Origin: DATKFM01 sp046154965
GTDB lineage: Bacteria > Pseudomonadota > Alphaproteobacteria > Dongiales > Dongiaceae
Reading direction: 5' to 3'
NCBI GenBank assembly: GCA_046154965.1
Contig: JBJXDY010000044.1
Location: 1 to 64,000 of the forward strand
Length of the DNA stretch: 64,000 nucleotides
The stretch's first letter is position 1. Every line of letters begins with the position of its first letter. The notes below the pieces were generated by a model. It saw only the letters and a program-made list of their open reading frames with translations. It did no database searches and was not told where the DNA came from. Both the position numbers and the translations under genes were made by a program. Of this stretch, positions 8,973-17,280 are shown one piece after another.

Positions 8973-9599
8973 CTAAGCGGCGCTCGATAGCTTCGATTCC
9001 GCGTATTCCAGCGGGAATGCGACCGCCAGGAAAGCGTGACAGGTGCGATTGGCGGTTTCCTGCGTACAACTCTCCGGATTGATCAGGTAGTCCATCCAAA
9101 GGCCGTCGATCATGGCGTTGAAGGCGCGGGTCAGTCCGGGCACGTCCATATTGCGGTGCCGGCCCTGGTCGGCGATCTCCTGGACGATCGCCCGCGCCTG
9201 CTCGAAATAGGCGTTGGACAAGCGCAGGCAGATTTGGCGGCACTCCGGCCGCCATTGCGCCTCGCGCCAGAACCCGTACCAGACAGTCCCCCCCGCCCGA
9301 TTGAAGACCATGGGATCGAAATCGGCCTCGATCATGGCCTTCAGCTTTTCGATCGGCGCCGCGGCCCGGTGAACCTTGTCGCGCCAGCAGCCTTCATACT
9401 TCAGCGCCAGGGTGCGGAGCGTCTCCGCCAGCAGGTCCTTTCTGTCGTGGAAGTAGTCGCGCAGTTCCGCCGGCGATACCTTGGCCGCCTTCGCGACGCG
9501 GGCCATGGTCAACCGCTCGAAGCCGTGCACGGCCATCGTATCGACAGCCGCCTGGATCAGTTCCATGCGCCGTTCGAGTCTAGGGTCTTTCCGCGGCAT
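8973..9599 (-). CDS. TetR-family repressor, BetI-like
   Basis: A 208-aa regulator with an N-terminal TetR HTH (about residues 10-58, including VSPAELRDYFHDRKDLL) and a C-terminal ligand domain of BetI type, recognisable from the F-Y-FW-EAQWRPE block and the late AMIDGLWMDYLI block. BetI represses choline-to-betaine genes, so a choline-, betaine- or carnitine-like effector is plausible. It is the first gene of the minus-strand unit with the Rieske oxygenase and acyl-CoA dehydrogenase, and is divergent from the crotonase operon. It could therefore control both directions from 9600-9836. A second BetI-like regulator lies at 62168. Confidence 0.87.
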   Translation of the reverse strand: MPRKDPRLERRMELIQAAVDTMAVHGFERLTMARVAKAAKVSPAELRDYFHDRKDLLAETLRTLALKYEGCWRDKVHRAAAPIEKLKAMIEADFDPMVFNRAGGTVWYGFWREAQWRPECRQICLRLSNAYFEQARAIVQEIADQGRHRNMDVPGLTRAFNAMIDGLWMDYLINPESCTQETANRTCHAFLAVAFPLEYAESKLSSAA

Positions 9600-9836
9600 C
9601 GCCTAAGTATCGAGTTCTGCTCGACAATCTTCTCTATACTATTGATATATAATGAATAATACACTTTCGCTGAACGGGCAGTCAACTTGTCGCGGACCCA
9701 TGTTTCCCGCGGTTCCGCCGCCCAAAAAAGCAGCGCGCCCCGGGTGGACAAAGCCGTTTTCCTGCACCGAGATAGGGGAAATACTTGGCACGGCGCGGCA
9801 ACTGGCGCCGCGTGGCGAATGCCTGGGGGAGGGCAA
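9600..9836. promoter_or_regulatory. Divergent intergenic region, AT-rich, candidate TetR operator
   Basis: This region separates the TetR gene (minus) from the crotonase operon (plus). It has an unusually AT-rich block at about 9632-9665 in otherwise GC-rich DNA. That block contains TATTGATATATAATGAATA (from about 9639), an imperfect inverted repeat that could serve as promoter and repressor operator together. I see no coding sequence here. The operator call is by composition and position only. Confidence 0.4.
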
Positions 9837-10610
9837 ATGCTTTCAGTCGATGATCGCGGGAACGTCCGCTACCTGACACTCGATCGCCCGCACGTGCGCA
9901 ACGCGCTCAATCTGGCGCTGATCCTGGCGCTGCGCCAAGCCGTCCACCAGGCCAAGACCTACAATGTCCGCTGCCTGGTGGTGACGGGAAACGGCAAGGC
10001 GTTCTGCGCCGGCGGCGATGTGGCGGAATGGGCGGAGGTGGAAGCGCAAGGCGAGAGCGCAACGTTTCCCTGGGTCGAGGAGATGCATGAGCTGATCCTG
10101 GATGTGGCCGGCTTTCCCGCGCCGACGGTGGCCTGGATCAATGGCGCTGCGGTCGGCGCCGGGCTGGATCTGGCGCTGGCCTGCGATTTCCGGCTGGCGG
10201 CCGACAGCGCCCGGTTTCAATGCGCTTATACCCGCATGGCGATCTGCCCGGACGCGGGCGGCACCTGGCTGCTGCCGCGGCTGATCGGCCTGGAGCAGGC
10301 GAAGCGCTTTGCCTTCACGGCGGCGTTCTGGAGCGCGGCGGAGGCGCTGGCGCGCGGGCTGGTGACGGAGGTGCATGGCGGGGATGGCCTGGCGGAGGCC
10401 TGCCGGTTGTTCGCCGAAGGATTGGCTACAGGTCCATCGGCCGCCATTGCGGAAACAAAACGGTTGATGGAGACGGCGGCCGCGCGCGATCTTCGCGCGC
10501 AGTTGGCGGCGGAGAAAGCGGCGTCGGAGCGCTGCTACCGGACCGGGGATTTCAAGGAAGCGATGGCGGCGGCGGCGGAGAAGCGCGCGCCGGTGTTTCG
10601 CGGGCGGTAG
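9837..10610 (+). CDS. Enoyl-CoA hydratase/isomerase (crotonase), PaaG-like
   Basis: A 257-aa crotonase-fold enzyme. The CoA-pocket signature GNGKAFCAGGDV and the later INGAAVGAGLDLALACDF give the oxyanion-hole glycines. Neither catalytic Glu of classical crotonase is at its place (Asp and Tyr align instead), whereas PDAGGTWLLPRLIG resembles the PaaG isomerase branch that uses the Asp. Isomerase activity is therefore at least as likely as hydration. The ATG at 9837 follows GGGGGAGGG, a strong ribosome binding site; the frame runs further upstream without homology. First gene of the crotonase / acyl-CoA dehydrogenase / SDR operon. Confidence 0.87.
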   Translation: MLSVDDRGNVRYLTLDRPHVRNALNLALILALRQAVHQAKTYNVRCLVVTGNGKAFCAGGDVAEWAEVEAQGESATFPWVEEMHELILDVAGFPAPTVAWINGAAVGAGLDLALACDFRLAADSARFQCAYTRMAICPDAGGTWLLPRLIGLEQAKRFAFTAAFWSAAEALARGLVTEVHGGDGLAEACRLFAEGLATGPSAAIAETKRLMETAAARDLRAQLAAEKAASERCYRTGDFKEAMAAAAEKRAPVFRGR

Positions 10611-10650
10611 GGGGTGAGTTGGTTTTGTCCAGAAACCTGACCCCCCAGAG

Positions 10651-10678
10651 TGTCATCCCCGCGAATGCGGGGATGACA
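10651..10678. repeat. REP-like palindrome (GTCATCCCCGC type)
   Basis: TGTCATCCCCGC pairs perfectly with GCGGGGATGACA around a GAAT loop. The same core occurs at 189-218. It lies in the 105-bp gap between crotonase and the second acyl-CoA dehydrogenase, inside an apparent operon. Confidence 0.75.
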
Positions 10679-10715
10679 ACACAGGGTGAGAATAGAAAAA
10701 GAAGAAGGAACCAAG

Positions 10716-11882
10716 ATGGGCTGGGATTTCACGCCGACGGAAGAGCAGGGGATGCTGGTGGATACCGTCCGGCAGTTCATGGAGAAGGAAATATTTCCCC
10801 ATGAGCGGGAGATCGAGCGGCGCGGCGAGATCCCCATCGAGCTGGGCAAGCAGATCCAGAAACGGGCCAAGGAGCAGGGGCTCTATGCCGCCAACATGCC
10901 GGAGGAAGCCGGCGGCGGCGGGCTGGATTTCCTGTCGGCAACGCTGATGGACCGGGAGCTGGGCAAGAGCACCTGGGGCCTGGTGGGCTGGGTGGGCCGG
11001 CCGTCGGAGATCCTCAACGCCTGCCAGGGCGATCAGCGCGACACCTATCTGCTGCCGACGGTGCGCGGCGAGCGCAAGGAGGCGTTCGGCCTGACCGAAC
11101 CCAATGCCGGTTCGGACGCCCTGAGCATCCAGACCCGGGCGACGGCCGACGGCGGCGACTACCTGATCAACGGCAGCAAGCACTTCATCAGCTGCGTGAC
11201 CAGGCCGGATTTCGTCATCCTGTTCACGGTCACGGGCATCGACAAGACGCCGAAAGGCGAGCGCAAGCGCATCACCTGCTTTCTTGTCGATGTCGGCATG
11301 CCGGGGTTCGATATCAGACGTGGGCCCAAGCCGGTCAGCCATCGCGCCTATCACAACTACCAGCTCTCGTTCGACGGCTGCCGCGTCCCGGCGCGGAACA
11401 TCCTGGGCGAGGAGGGCAAGGGCTTCGAGCTGGCGGGTCAGTGGCTCGCCAATACGCGCATCCTCACCGCGGCGACCTGCTGCGGTAAAGCCGAGCGGGC
11501 GCTGCAGATCGCCTCCGGATGGGCGGCGACCCGCAAGCAGTTCGGCCAGACCATCGGCAAGTTCCAGGGCGTGAGCTTCAAGCTGGCGGATATGGCGACG
11601 GAGTTGAAGGCCGCGGACCTGCTGACGATGTACGCGGCGTCGAAGTATGCGCAGGGCAACATGACCAACAGCGACGCGGCGATGGCAAAGCTGTACGCAT
11701 CCGAGATGGCCGGGCGCGTGACCGACCATGCGATTCAGATTCTCGGCGGCATGGGGCTGATGGACGAGCTACCGCTGGAAATGCTGTGGCGGGACGCGCG
11801 CATCGAACGCATCTGGGAAGGCACCAGCGAGATCCAGCGCCACATCATCTCGCGCGAGATTTTGCGGCCGTTGAACGGGTAG
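10716..11882 (+). CDS. Acyl-CoA dehydrogenase family protein (second copy)
   Basis: A 388-aa acyl-CoA dehydrogenase with standard domain order. FAD contacts appear as GLTEPNAGSD (about 126-135), the mid-domain signature is KQFGQTIGKFQ, and the catalytic Glu is in RIWEGTSEIQR near the C-terminus. I start at ATG 10716 (MGWDFTPTEEQ), which has AAGGAA 8 nt upstream; an in-frame start at 10686 lacks homology. It is distinct from the acyl-CoA dehydrogenase at 6421-7602. Its neighbours (PaaG-like crotonase before, dienoyl-CoA-reductase-like SDR after) indicate a beta-oxidation-like pathway for an unsaturated or branched acyl-CoA. Confidence 0.92.
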   Translation: MGWDFTPTEEQGMLVDTVRQFMEKEIFPHEREIERRGEIPIELGKQIQKRAKEQGLYAANMPEEAGGGGLDFLSATLMDRELGKSTWGLVGWVGRPSEILNACQGDQRDTYLLPTVRGERKEAFGLTEPNAGSDALSIQTRATADGGDYLINGSKHFISCVTRPDFVILFTVTGIDKTPKGERKRITCFLVDVGMPGFDIRRGPKPVSHRAYHNYQLSFDGCRVPARNILGEEGKGFELAGQWLANTRILTAATCCGKAERALQIASGWAATRKQFGQTIGKFQGVSFKLADMATELKAADLLTMYAASKYAQGNMTNSDAAMAKLYASEMAGRVTDHAIQILGGMGLMDELPLEMLWRDARIERIWEGTSEIQRHIISREILRPLNG

Positions 11883-11926
11883 GCTCCAGGCCTGGGCCTT
11901 AAACAATCGAGTGCGAGGACGATTTC

Positions 11927-12763
11927 ATGTTTCAGCCCGATCTGCTGAAGGGCAAGCGCATCCTCATCACCGGCGGCGGCACCGGGCTTGGGCTTTCCAT
12001 GGGCCGGCGGTTTCTTGAATTGGGCGCTGATCTCGTGATCTGCGGGCGGCGGGAGGCGGTGCTGCAGGAGGCGGCGGCGAAGCTCACGGCCGAGACCAAG
12101 GGCACGGTCGAGACCCATGGCTGCGACATCCGCGACGCCGCGGCGGTGGACGGGATGCTGGAGAGGATCTGGAACAGGCGGCCGCTCGATGCATTGGTGA
12201 ACAATGCCGCCGGCAACTTCATCTCGCGCTCTGAGTCCCTGTCGCCCCGCGGCGTCGATGCGGTTCTCAACATCGTCCTGCATGGCGCCGCCTATTGCAC
12301 CCTGGGTGCCGGCCGGCGCTGGCTGGCGGAAAAGCAGAAGGGGACGGTCCTCAGCATCATCACCACCTATGCCTGGACCGGCTCGGCTTATGTGGTGCCC
12401 TCGGCTATGGCGAAGGCCGGCGTGCTGGCCATGACCCGCAGCCTGGCGGTGGAGTGGGGCGGCCGTGGCGTGCGGCTCAACGCCATCGCTCCGGGGCCAT
12501 TCCCAACCCCGGGCGCCTGGGAGCGGCTGGTGCCGCGGGCCGACCTGGCGCGGGTGTTCGAGACGAAGAACCCGCTGCAACGGGTTGGCGAACATCTGGA
12601 ACTGGCGAACCTGGCCAGCTTCCTGCTGTGCGACGGCGCCGGCTACATCAATGGCGAGGTGGTGACCATCGATGGCGGCGAATGGCTGCAAGGGGCCGGG
12701 CAGTTCAACTTCCTCAACCGGCTCAGCGAATCGGACTGGGAGGCGCTGAAGCCGAAGAAATAG
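11927..12763 (+). CDS. SDR oxidoreductase, 2,4-dienoyl-CoA reductase-like
   Basis: A 278-aa short-chain dehydrogenase. The cofactor motif ITGGGTGLG is at about 14-22 and the structural NNAAG at about 90. In the usual YxxxK position the Tyr is replaced by Ser (VPSAMAKAG). This is the pattern of mitochondrial and peroxisomal 2,4-dienoyl-CoA reductases, which use a different Tyr, so the change supports that assignment rather than inactivity. NADPH-dependent reduction of a dienoyl-CoA is likely. The start at 11927 follows GAGGA at good spacing, 44 nt after the acyl-CoA dehydrogenase stop. Last gene of the operon. Confidence 0.87.
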   Translation: MFQPDLLKGKRILITGGGTGLGLSMGRRFLELGADLVICGRREAVLQEAAAKLTAETKGTVETHGCDIRDAAAVDGMLERIWNRRPLDALVNNAAGNFISRSESLSPRGVDAVLNIVLHGAAYCTLGAGRRWLAEKQKGTVLSIITTYAWTGSAYVVPSAMAKAGVLAMTRSLAVEWGGRGVRLNAIAPGPFPTPGAWERLVPRADLARVFETKNPLQRVGEHLELANLASFLLCDGAGYINGEVVTIDGGEWLQGAGQFNFLNRLSESDWEALKPKK

Positions 12764-12783
12764 CCTTGCTATTTGCCTTTTTT
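12758..12783 (+). terminator. Rho-independent-like terminator after the SDR gene
   Basis: AAATAG (overlapping the stop codon) pairs with CTATTT over a CCTTG loop, followed by GCC and six T residues. The stem is short and AT-rich, but position and T-run fit termination of the crotonase/acyl-CoA dehydrogenase/SDR operon. Confidence 0.45.
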
Positions 12784-12961
12784 GTCACCAGGCCGGCCGA
12801 ATCGCCAAAATTTTGCCACGCCCGGCGGCCATCCTTCCGCTTGCGTCACCCTCGGGTTAACGTTAACGTTTCCTTGGCAAGTCTTTGTGCTTGAAAAGAA
12901 ACATTGTTCTTGAGGCGCCGCTCGCCCAATTTAATGGCAGGGTTAGCGGTGGCCTGATGCG

Positions 12962-12976
12962 TTAATGGTTCGTTAA
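12962..12976. promoter_or_regulatory. Candidate CtrA-binding site (TTAA-N7-TTAA)
   Basis: TTAATGGTTCGTTAA matches the full CtrA consensus (TTAA, 7 nt, TTAA) exactly, and the right half is TTAAC. It lies about 64 bp upstream of the lipoprotein start at 13040, at the head of the lipoprotein/response-regulator/kinase operon. CtrA is the alphaproteobacterial master regulator. The stretch 12855-12870 also has tandem GTTAAC steps. Confidence 0.5.
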
Positions 12977-13039
12977 CCGCTTCTGCGGCTCATTCGAGGG
13001 TGGATGAATGAGCCTGTATGCCAACAGAGGGGCAGAGCC

Positions 13040-13552
13040 ATGAGGCGCAGTTTGGTGTTGCCGGTCGTCGCGATGGCGGCTCTGAGCGCATGCGCTACAG
13101 GCGACCAGCGCGAATACAATGTGGCCGCTGTGCCGGAGTCGACCACCCGGACAGAGGCGCCCGAGTTGCCGCCGCTGCCGCAGGACGCGGTGCCGGTGCC
13201 CGGCAGCAAGCCGGTCGCGGGGACCACGTTTATGACCAGCGGTCCGGTGACCGTTGAGGAGTTTAAGTCGCCGCAGTTGGACCCGAAGAAGCTGGTCGGG
13301 TTGAACTTCGAGCAGATGCAGAGCCTGCTGGGCGCACCCAGCGGCCGGGGCGAGAAGCCGCCGGGAAAGGTATGGACCTATAGCACCGATAGCTGCGTGC
13401 TGAATGTTTTCTTCTACGCCGACATTAACACGCGCGAATTCCGGGCCCTGACTTACGAAATCGGCAACGGCAAAGCGCGTGAATTCGATACGACGACACT
13501 GAATGAGGAAGTAAGCGAACAATGTCTGCAGCAGTTGATGCCGGGAACCTGA
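13040..13552 (+). CDS. Small predicted outer-membrane lipoprotein, SmpA/BamE-like fold
   Basis: A 170-aa protein starting at ATG 13040 (RBS GAGGGG upstream) with a clear lipoprotein signal: MRR, a hydrophobic core, then lipobox LSAC with Cys18. No Asp follows at +2 (Ala), which favours outer-membrane sorting. After a Pro-rich linker (about 40-70) comes a compact domain with LVGLNFEQMQSLLGAPSGR and VWTYSTDSCVLNVFFY, reminiscent of the SmpA/BamE-type fold common in alphaproteobacterial envelope lipoproteins. It overlaps the following response regulator by 31 nt in another frame, which implies coupled translation. Precise function unknown. Confidence 0.72.
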   Translation: MRRSLVLPVVAMAALSACATGDQREYNVAAVPESTTRTEAPELPPLPQDAVPVPGSKPVAGTTFMTSGPVTVEEFKSPQLDPKKLVGLNFEQMQSLLGAPSGRGEKPPGKVWTYSTDSCVLNVFFYADINTREFRALTYEIGNGKAREFDTTTLNEEVSEQCLQQLMPGT

Positions 13553-14304
13553 CTCACGCGACAGCGCTGGCCGAGGCCGCCAAGCGGGTCGTGATTGTTG
13601 ACGATGACGCGCTGTTCCGCGAATCGTTGGGGCTCAATCTCGTCGAGAACGGCTATCAGATCGAAGATTTCGGCGATGGCGAATCCGCGCTCAGGCATTT
13701 CGACAGCGGCGGCGCCGCCGACGCGATCCTGCTGGACTGGCGCATGCCCGGCGTGGACGGGCTCGGCGTGCTGCGGCAGCTGCGCACCCGCGATGTGCAG
13801 GTGCCGGTCATCTTCCTGACCGTGCTGAGCGACGAGATCTACGAAGAGGCGGCGCTGCGCTGGGGGGCGGTGGATTTCATCGAGAAATCCCGCAGCCTGT
13901 CGATCATCCTGCAGCGGCTGCGGCTGATCACCGACGGCGCCAAGGGCGGCGCCGGCGCGGAGCTGGCGCAGGACTCGCCGGTGGTCTTCTCCCGCGGCGG
14001 CCTGGAGCTGCGCAACGATATCAAGCGGGCATTCTACAGCAGCCATCGCGTCGACCTGACGCTGACGGAATTCCAGATCGTGCATCTTCTGGCGACGGCC
14101 AAGGACACCGACGTGTCCTACCGCCAGATCTACGACCTGGTCAGGGGAAAGGATTTCATTGCCGGCTACGGCGAAGACGGCTACCGCGTGAATGTCCGGT
14201 CTTTCATCAAGCGGATAAGGCAGAAATTCCGCGATGTGGACGATACATTCGAGTGCATCGAGAATTATCCAGGCTTTGGCTATCGTTGGGTCGATCAGGC
14301 GTAA
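13522..14304 (+). CDS. OmpR-family response regulator
   Basis: A 260-aa two-component regulator. The receiver domain (about 21-135) has the acidic triad Asp27-29, phospho-acceptor Asp72 in LLDWRMPG, Thr100 and Lys122. A winged-helix DNA-binding domain follows (about 165-258), ending in the expected RVNVRSFIKRIRQKF recognition region and GFGYRW. It has a roughly 20-residue N-terminal extension before the receiver. The pairing with a membrane kinase downstream is ChvI/ChvG-like in organisation, but I cannot claim orthology. The start is inside the lipoprotein gene, with AGGAAG about 10 nt upstream. Confidence 0.9.
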   Translation: MSAAVDAGNLTHATALAEAAKRVVIVDDDALFRESLGLNLVENGYQIEDFGDGESALRHFDSGGAADAILLDWRMPGVDGLGVLRQLRTRDVQVPVIFLTVLSDEIYEEAALRWGAVDFIEKSRSLSIILQRLRLITDGAKGGAGAELAQDSPVVFSRGGLELRNDIKRAFYSSHRVDLTLTEFQIVHLLATAKDTDVSYRQIYDLVRGKDFIAGYGEDGYRVNVRSFIKRIRQKFRDVDDTFECIENYPGFGYRWVDQA

Positions 14305-15820
14305 TGCGCCGCTCGTAGCGCCGGGCGCCCAGGCCTCGCGGCCGCGGCGGTCACTGGCCAGTCGCATCATTCTGCTGGCGGCGGTTTTCATCGCCGTCCC
14401 CGTCGCGCTGTATCAAACATTCGTCGAGGCCGAGGCCGACCGCCAGGCGCTGCTGATCGAAGCGGTGCAGGAACGCGGGCGGCTGGTGGGACTGGCCTTG
14501 GAGCCGCTGCTGCAGACGACCGATCCGTCGCCGCTGCTGGCCGTGGACAATGAGCTGCAGCGATTCGCCAGCGCGACGACGCGGCTGAAAGTGCTGTTCC
14601 GGCCGGCGGATCAGACGGATGTCAGCGGCTTTTTCTTCGTGGCGGCGTCGCCGGTGGTGCCGGCGGAGGATCTGACCCGCGCCCGCGACGAACTGCTGCG
14701 GCAGGGCATCCTGGGGCGGGTGTCGGCGAGTTGCACCGAGAATCTTTCCCTGGCCACGCGCTATCAGGATCCCACGGGCGAGGACGAGATCCTGACCTCG
14801 ATCACGCCGGTGCTGACGCCGGCGGGCTGCTGGATCGTGCTGGTGGCTCATCCCTATGCCAGCATGCTCGGCACCTCGCTGGCGGAGCCGGTATGGCAGC
14901 GCTTTGAGGTTCAGGTCGCCGCGGCGATCTACCTGGCGATGGCAATCATAACCATCATTGTGTTCCTGAGCATGCGGCGCAGCGTGCTGCGCTTCCGCGG
15001 CCTGGCGCGGGACATCCGCACCGGCCATGCGGGCAATCGCAGCTTTGCGTCGCAGAACGAACTGGTGGAGCTCTCGGGCGTTGCCGAGGAGTTCGATCAC
15101 CTGATCGCCAAGCTGCGGGCGTCGGCTGACAGCATCCGCCACGCCGCCGAGGACAATGCCCATGCGATGAAGACGCCGATCGCCATCATGCGCCAGTCGC
15201 TCGAGCCGCTGAAGCGGCTGGTGCCCAGCGGCGAGCCGCGGGGCCGCCGCGCCATCGAGGTGATCGAGAATTCCATCGAGCGCCTGGACCAGCTGGTGTC
15301 CTCTGCGCGGCGCATGGACGAGGCGATGGCGGAGCTGCTGGATCCGCCGCGGCAGCCGGTGGATGTGTCGCGGCTGCTGCGCCGCATGATCGTCGCCTAT
15401 GGCAGCGTGATCGAGGCGCGCGGCCTGCGTTTCGCCACCGACCTGGACGACAAGATCGTGGTGCGCGCCAGCGAGGAGCTTCTGGAAACAGTGGTGGAGA
15501 ACATCGTCGACAACTCGATCAGCGTCTCGCCGCCGGGCGGCCGCATCACGCTGTCGCTGAAGCGCGAGAGCGGCCGGGCAAAGCTGACCATCGCCGACGA
15601 AGGGCCGGGCGTGCCGTCCCAGGATCTGGAACGGATCTTCGAGCGGCGCTTTTCAAACCGGCCGACACAGGAAGCCAAAGGCGCCGGCAGCTCGCTCCAT
15701 GCGGGCATCGGACTCTGGATCGTCCGGCGCAATGTCGAGGCGGTGGGCGGCCAGGTCCATGCGGAGAACGGGCCGAACGGCGGCCTGATGATGCAGATCA
15801 GCCTGCCGCTCGCGGTCTAA
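14234..15820 (+). CDS. Membrane sensor histidine kinase
   Basis: A 528-aa kinase if begun at GTG 14234; a TTG at 14276 is an alternative, and no ATG is available before the first membrane segment. A first TM helix (about 43-60), a periplasmic domain of about 160 residues, a second TM (about 229-250) and a HAMP-like linker precede the dimerisation domain. The phospho-acceptor is His310 in EDNAHAMKTPIAIM. The ATPase domain shows the N box (ENIVDNS), G1 (DEGPGVP) and G2 (GIGLWIV). It overlaps the response regulator by up to 71 nt, so the pair is translationally coupled. The signal is unknown; linkage to an envelope lipoprotein suggests cell-envelope sensing. Confidence 0.88.
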   Translation: MWTIHSSASRIIQALAIVGSIRRNAPLVAPGAQASRPRRSLASRIILLAAVFIAVPVALYQTFVEAEADRQALLIEAVQERGRLVGLALEPLLQTTDPSPLLAVDNELQRFASATTRLKVLFRPADQTDVSGFFFVAASPVVPAEDLTRARDELLRQGILGRVSASCTENLSLATRYQDPTGEDEILTSITPVLTPAGCWIVLVAHPYASMLGTSLAEPVWQRFEVQVAAAIYLAMAIITIIVFLSMRRSVLRFRGLARDIRTGHAGNRSFASQNELVELSGVAEEFDHLIAKLRASADSIRHAAEDNAHAMKTPIAIMRQSLEPLKRLVPSGEPRGRRAIEVIENSIERLDQLVSSARRMDEAMAELLDPPRQPVDVSRLLRRMIVAYGSVIEARGLRFATDLDDKIVVRASEELLETVVENIVDNSISVSPPGGRITLSLKRESGRAKLTIADEGPGVPSQDLERIFERRFSNRPTQEAKGAGSSLHAGIGLWIVRRNVEAVGGQVHAENGPNGGLMMQISLPLAV

Positions 15821-15995
15821 CGCAACGTTCCGGGCGTTTTCGCCCGCTGTTTTCCGATAGCAAACTATGGCGTGACCGGCGGTCTTGCGCCGATCGAATG
15901 CCATGCCACAACTTTCACCCAGGACCGCATTAATATCGCCTGATAACTTATTGAACGACATATACAAATGGTTAATGCGTGTTAAGCATATTTCG

Positions 15996-16511
15996 ATGAC
16001 GACGAAACTGTTCAGTTTGGACAACCGCAGCGACATCGAGACCCCGCCGCCGAATGGCGCCGGTGTGTCGCTGCCGAACGCGTTTGTCAGCAAGCTGGAC
16101 GCGCAATTGCGGCGCTTGGCGGACCTGCATTTGCGGGTGTCGCTGGCGCGGCTGGACCGCGAGGTGATCTCGGGCCGCGGCGAAACGCCGACGCAGCAGA
16201 TCGTCGACGGCCTGTACGATCCCAGCTCGATCGTCGGCGTCGGCGGCGACGGCAGCATCGTCGCCGCCTTCCTGGGCCCGCGGGATCAGGAAGGCAGTTC
16301 GGGCGACCAGGCGATCGCGGCGCGCATCGAGCGGCTGTTCACCGGTGCCCTGGCCGCGGCCGGCATCGACGAGATGCGGGTGCGCCAGAACCTCACCATT
16401 GTCCATGGCTGGACCGACGAGATCCACGACGTGCCGGGCCTCGCCCTGGCGCTCGAGCGGCAGCGCCATGGCCGCAAGCGCCTGCCCGAGGCCAAGCCCC
16501 GCACGGCCTGA
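15996..16511 (+). CDS. Hypothetical protein
   Basis: A 171-aa soluble protein with no signal peptide or membrane segment. The start at ATG 15996 (MTTKLFSLDNRSD) gives the most protein-like beginning; ATG 15975 would add 7 residues, and neither has a convincing ribosome binding site. Visible features are an amphipathic segment LDAQLRRLADLHLRVSLARL, a Gly/Asp-rich turn IVGVGGDGSIVAAFLG, and a basic C-terminus. I do not recognise the family. It follows the two-component operon in the same direction after a 175-bp gap. Confidence 0.55.
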   Translation: MTTKLFSLDNRSDIETPPPNGAGVSLPNAFVSKLDAQLRRLADLHLRVSLARLDREVISGRGETPTQQIVDGLYDPSSIVGVGGDGSIVAAFLGPRDQEGSSGDQAIAARIERLFTGALAAAGIDEMRVRQNLTIVHGWTDEIHDVPGLALALERQRHGRKRLPEAKPRTA

Positions 16512-16606
16512 GCTGAATCCGCCTATCCTGGATCGATCTGCGCCGCGCGGCTAGTCTGCGGCGCGATGGCAAACCTGCGGCAAACCTTCACCCGGATTAT
16601 CGACCT

Positions 16607-17218
16607 GTGAGCGGCGCCCCGTTGTTGCGCCGGATCACGCCCGCCGATCACCTGATCATGCCCTGGAAGAACGGGCTGGGGTTCACCCGGGAAATCGCCA
16701 TCGATCCCAAGGATGCTTCGATGAGCGACGCCGGCTTCCGCTGGCGGCTTAGCATTGCGACCGTGGATCAATCCGGCCCGTTCTCGAGCTTTCCCGGCAT
16801 CGACCGCACGATCATGGTCATCGATGGCAACGGCATGGAACTGACCGTGGCCGGGCAGGCGCCCCATCTGCTGGACCGCTGCTTCGTGCCGTTCTCGTTT
16901 CCCGGCGACGCGGCGACGGAATGCAAGCTGATCGATGGGCCGATCCGGGACTTCAATCTGATGGTGAACCGCAAACTGCTGGCCGCGCGCTGCGAAACGC
17001 AGGAGATCGAGGAGCCCGCCGAGGTCCGGATTCAACGTGCGATCTTCATCGCCCATGTCCTCGCCGGCGAAATCGCGGTCAGCTTCGGCGATGCGACTGT
17101 CAATTGCGGCGCCGGGGATACGGCCATTGCCGATGCAAGCGGTGCATCTGCGGCGCTGCAATTGAACCCGGCCCTGAAGAGTGTGGCCGCTGTGATGCAG
17201 CTTGCGCCTGTTCGTTAA
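16607..17218 (+). CDS. hutD: HutD/Ves-family cupin protein
   Basis: A 203-aa protein of the HutD/Ves family (bicupin fold). The diagnostic blocks are MPWKNGLGFTREIA near residues 18-31, FRWRLSIATVDQSGPFSSFPG and DRTIMVIDGNGMELT. HutD is found in histidine-utilisation clusters of some bacteria and Ves was noted as cold-responsive, but the biochemical role is unsettled, and no hut genes are nearby here. The start is GTG 16607. It ends just before a strong hairpin (17241-17275). Confidence 0.82.
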   Translation: MSGAPLLRRITPADHLIMPWKNGLGFTREIAIDPKDASMSDAGFRWRLSIATVDQSGPFSSFPGIDRTIMVIDGNGMELTVAGQAPHLLDRCFVPFSFPGDAATECKLIDGPIRDFNLMVNRKLLAARCETQEIEEPAEVRIQRAIFIAHVLAGEIAVSFGDATVNCGAGDTAIADASGASAALQLNPALKSVAAVMQLAPVR

Positions 17219-17240
17219 TGCTGCGCCCAGCGCGAAAGCA

Positions 17241-17275
17241 AACAAGGGGTCAGCGCCTGGCGCTAACCCCTTGTT
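17241..17275. terminator. Bidirectional hairpin between hutD and tRNA-Asn
   Basis: AACAAGGGGTCAGCGCC and TGGCGCTAACCCCTTGTT form a near-perfect inverted repeat of about 16 bp with a single mismatch and a tiny loop, ending in TTGTTCT. It lies between hutD (plus) and the 3' end of the tRNA gene (minus), so it can terminate both. Confidence 0.75.
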
Positions 17276-17280
17276 CTAAC

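Noticed and set aside
15975..15988. TTAATGCGTGTTAA as a CtrA site
   Set aside because: Spacing between the TTAA halves is 6, not 7, and it lies at the start of a hypothetical gene rather than upstream of a clear promoter.
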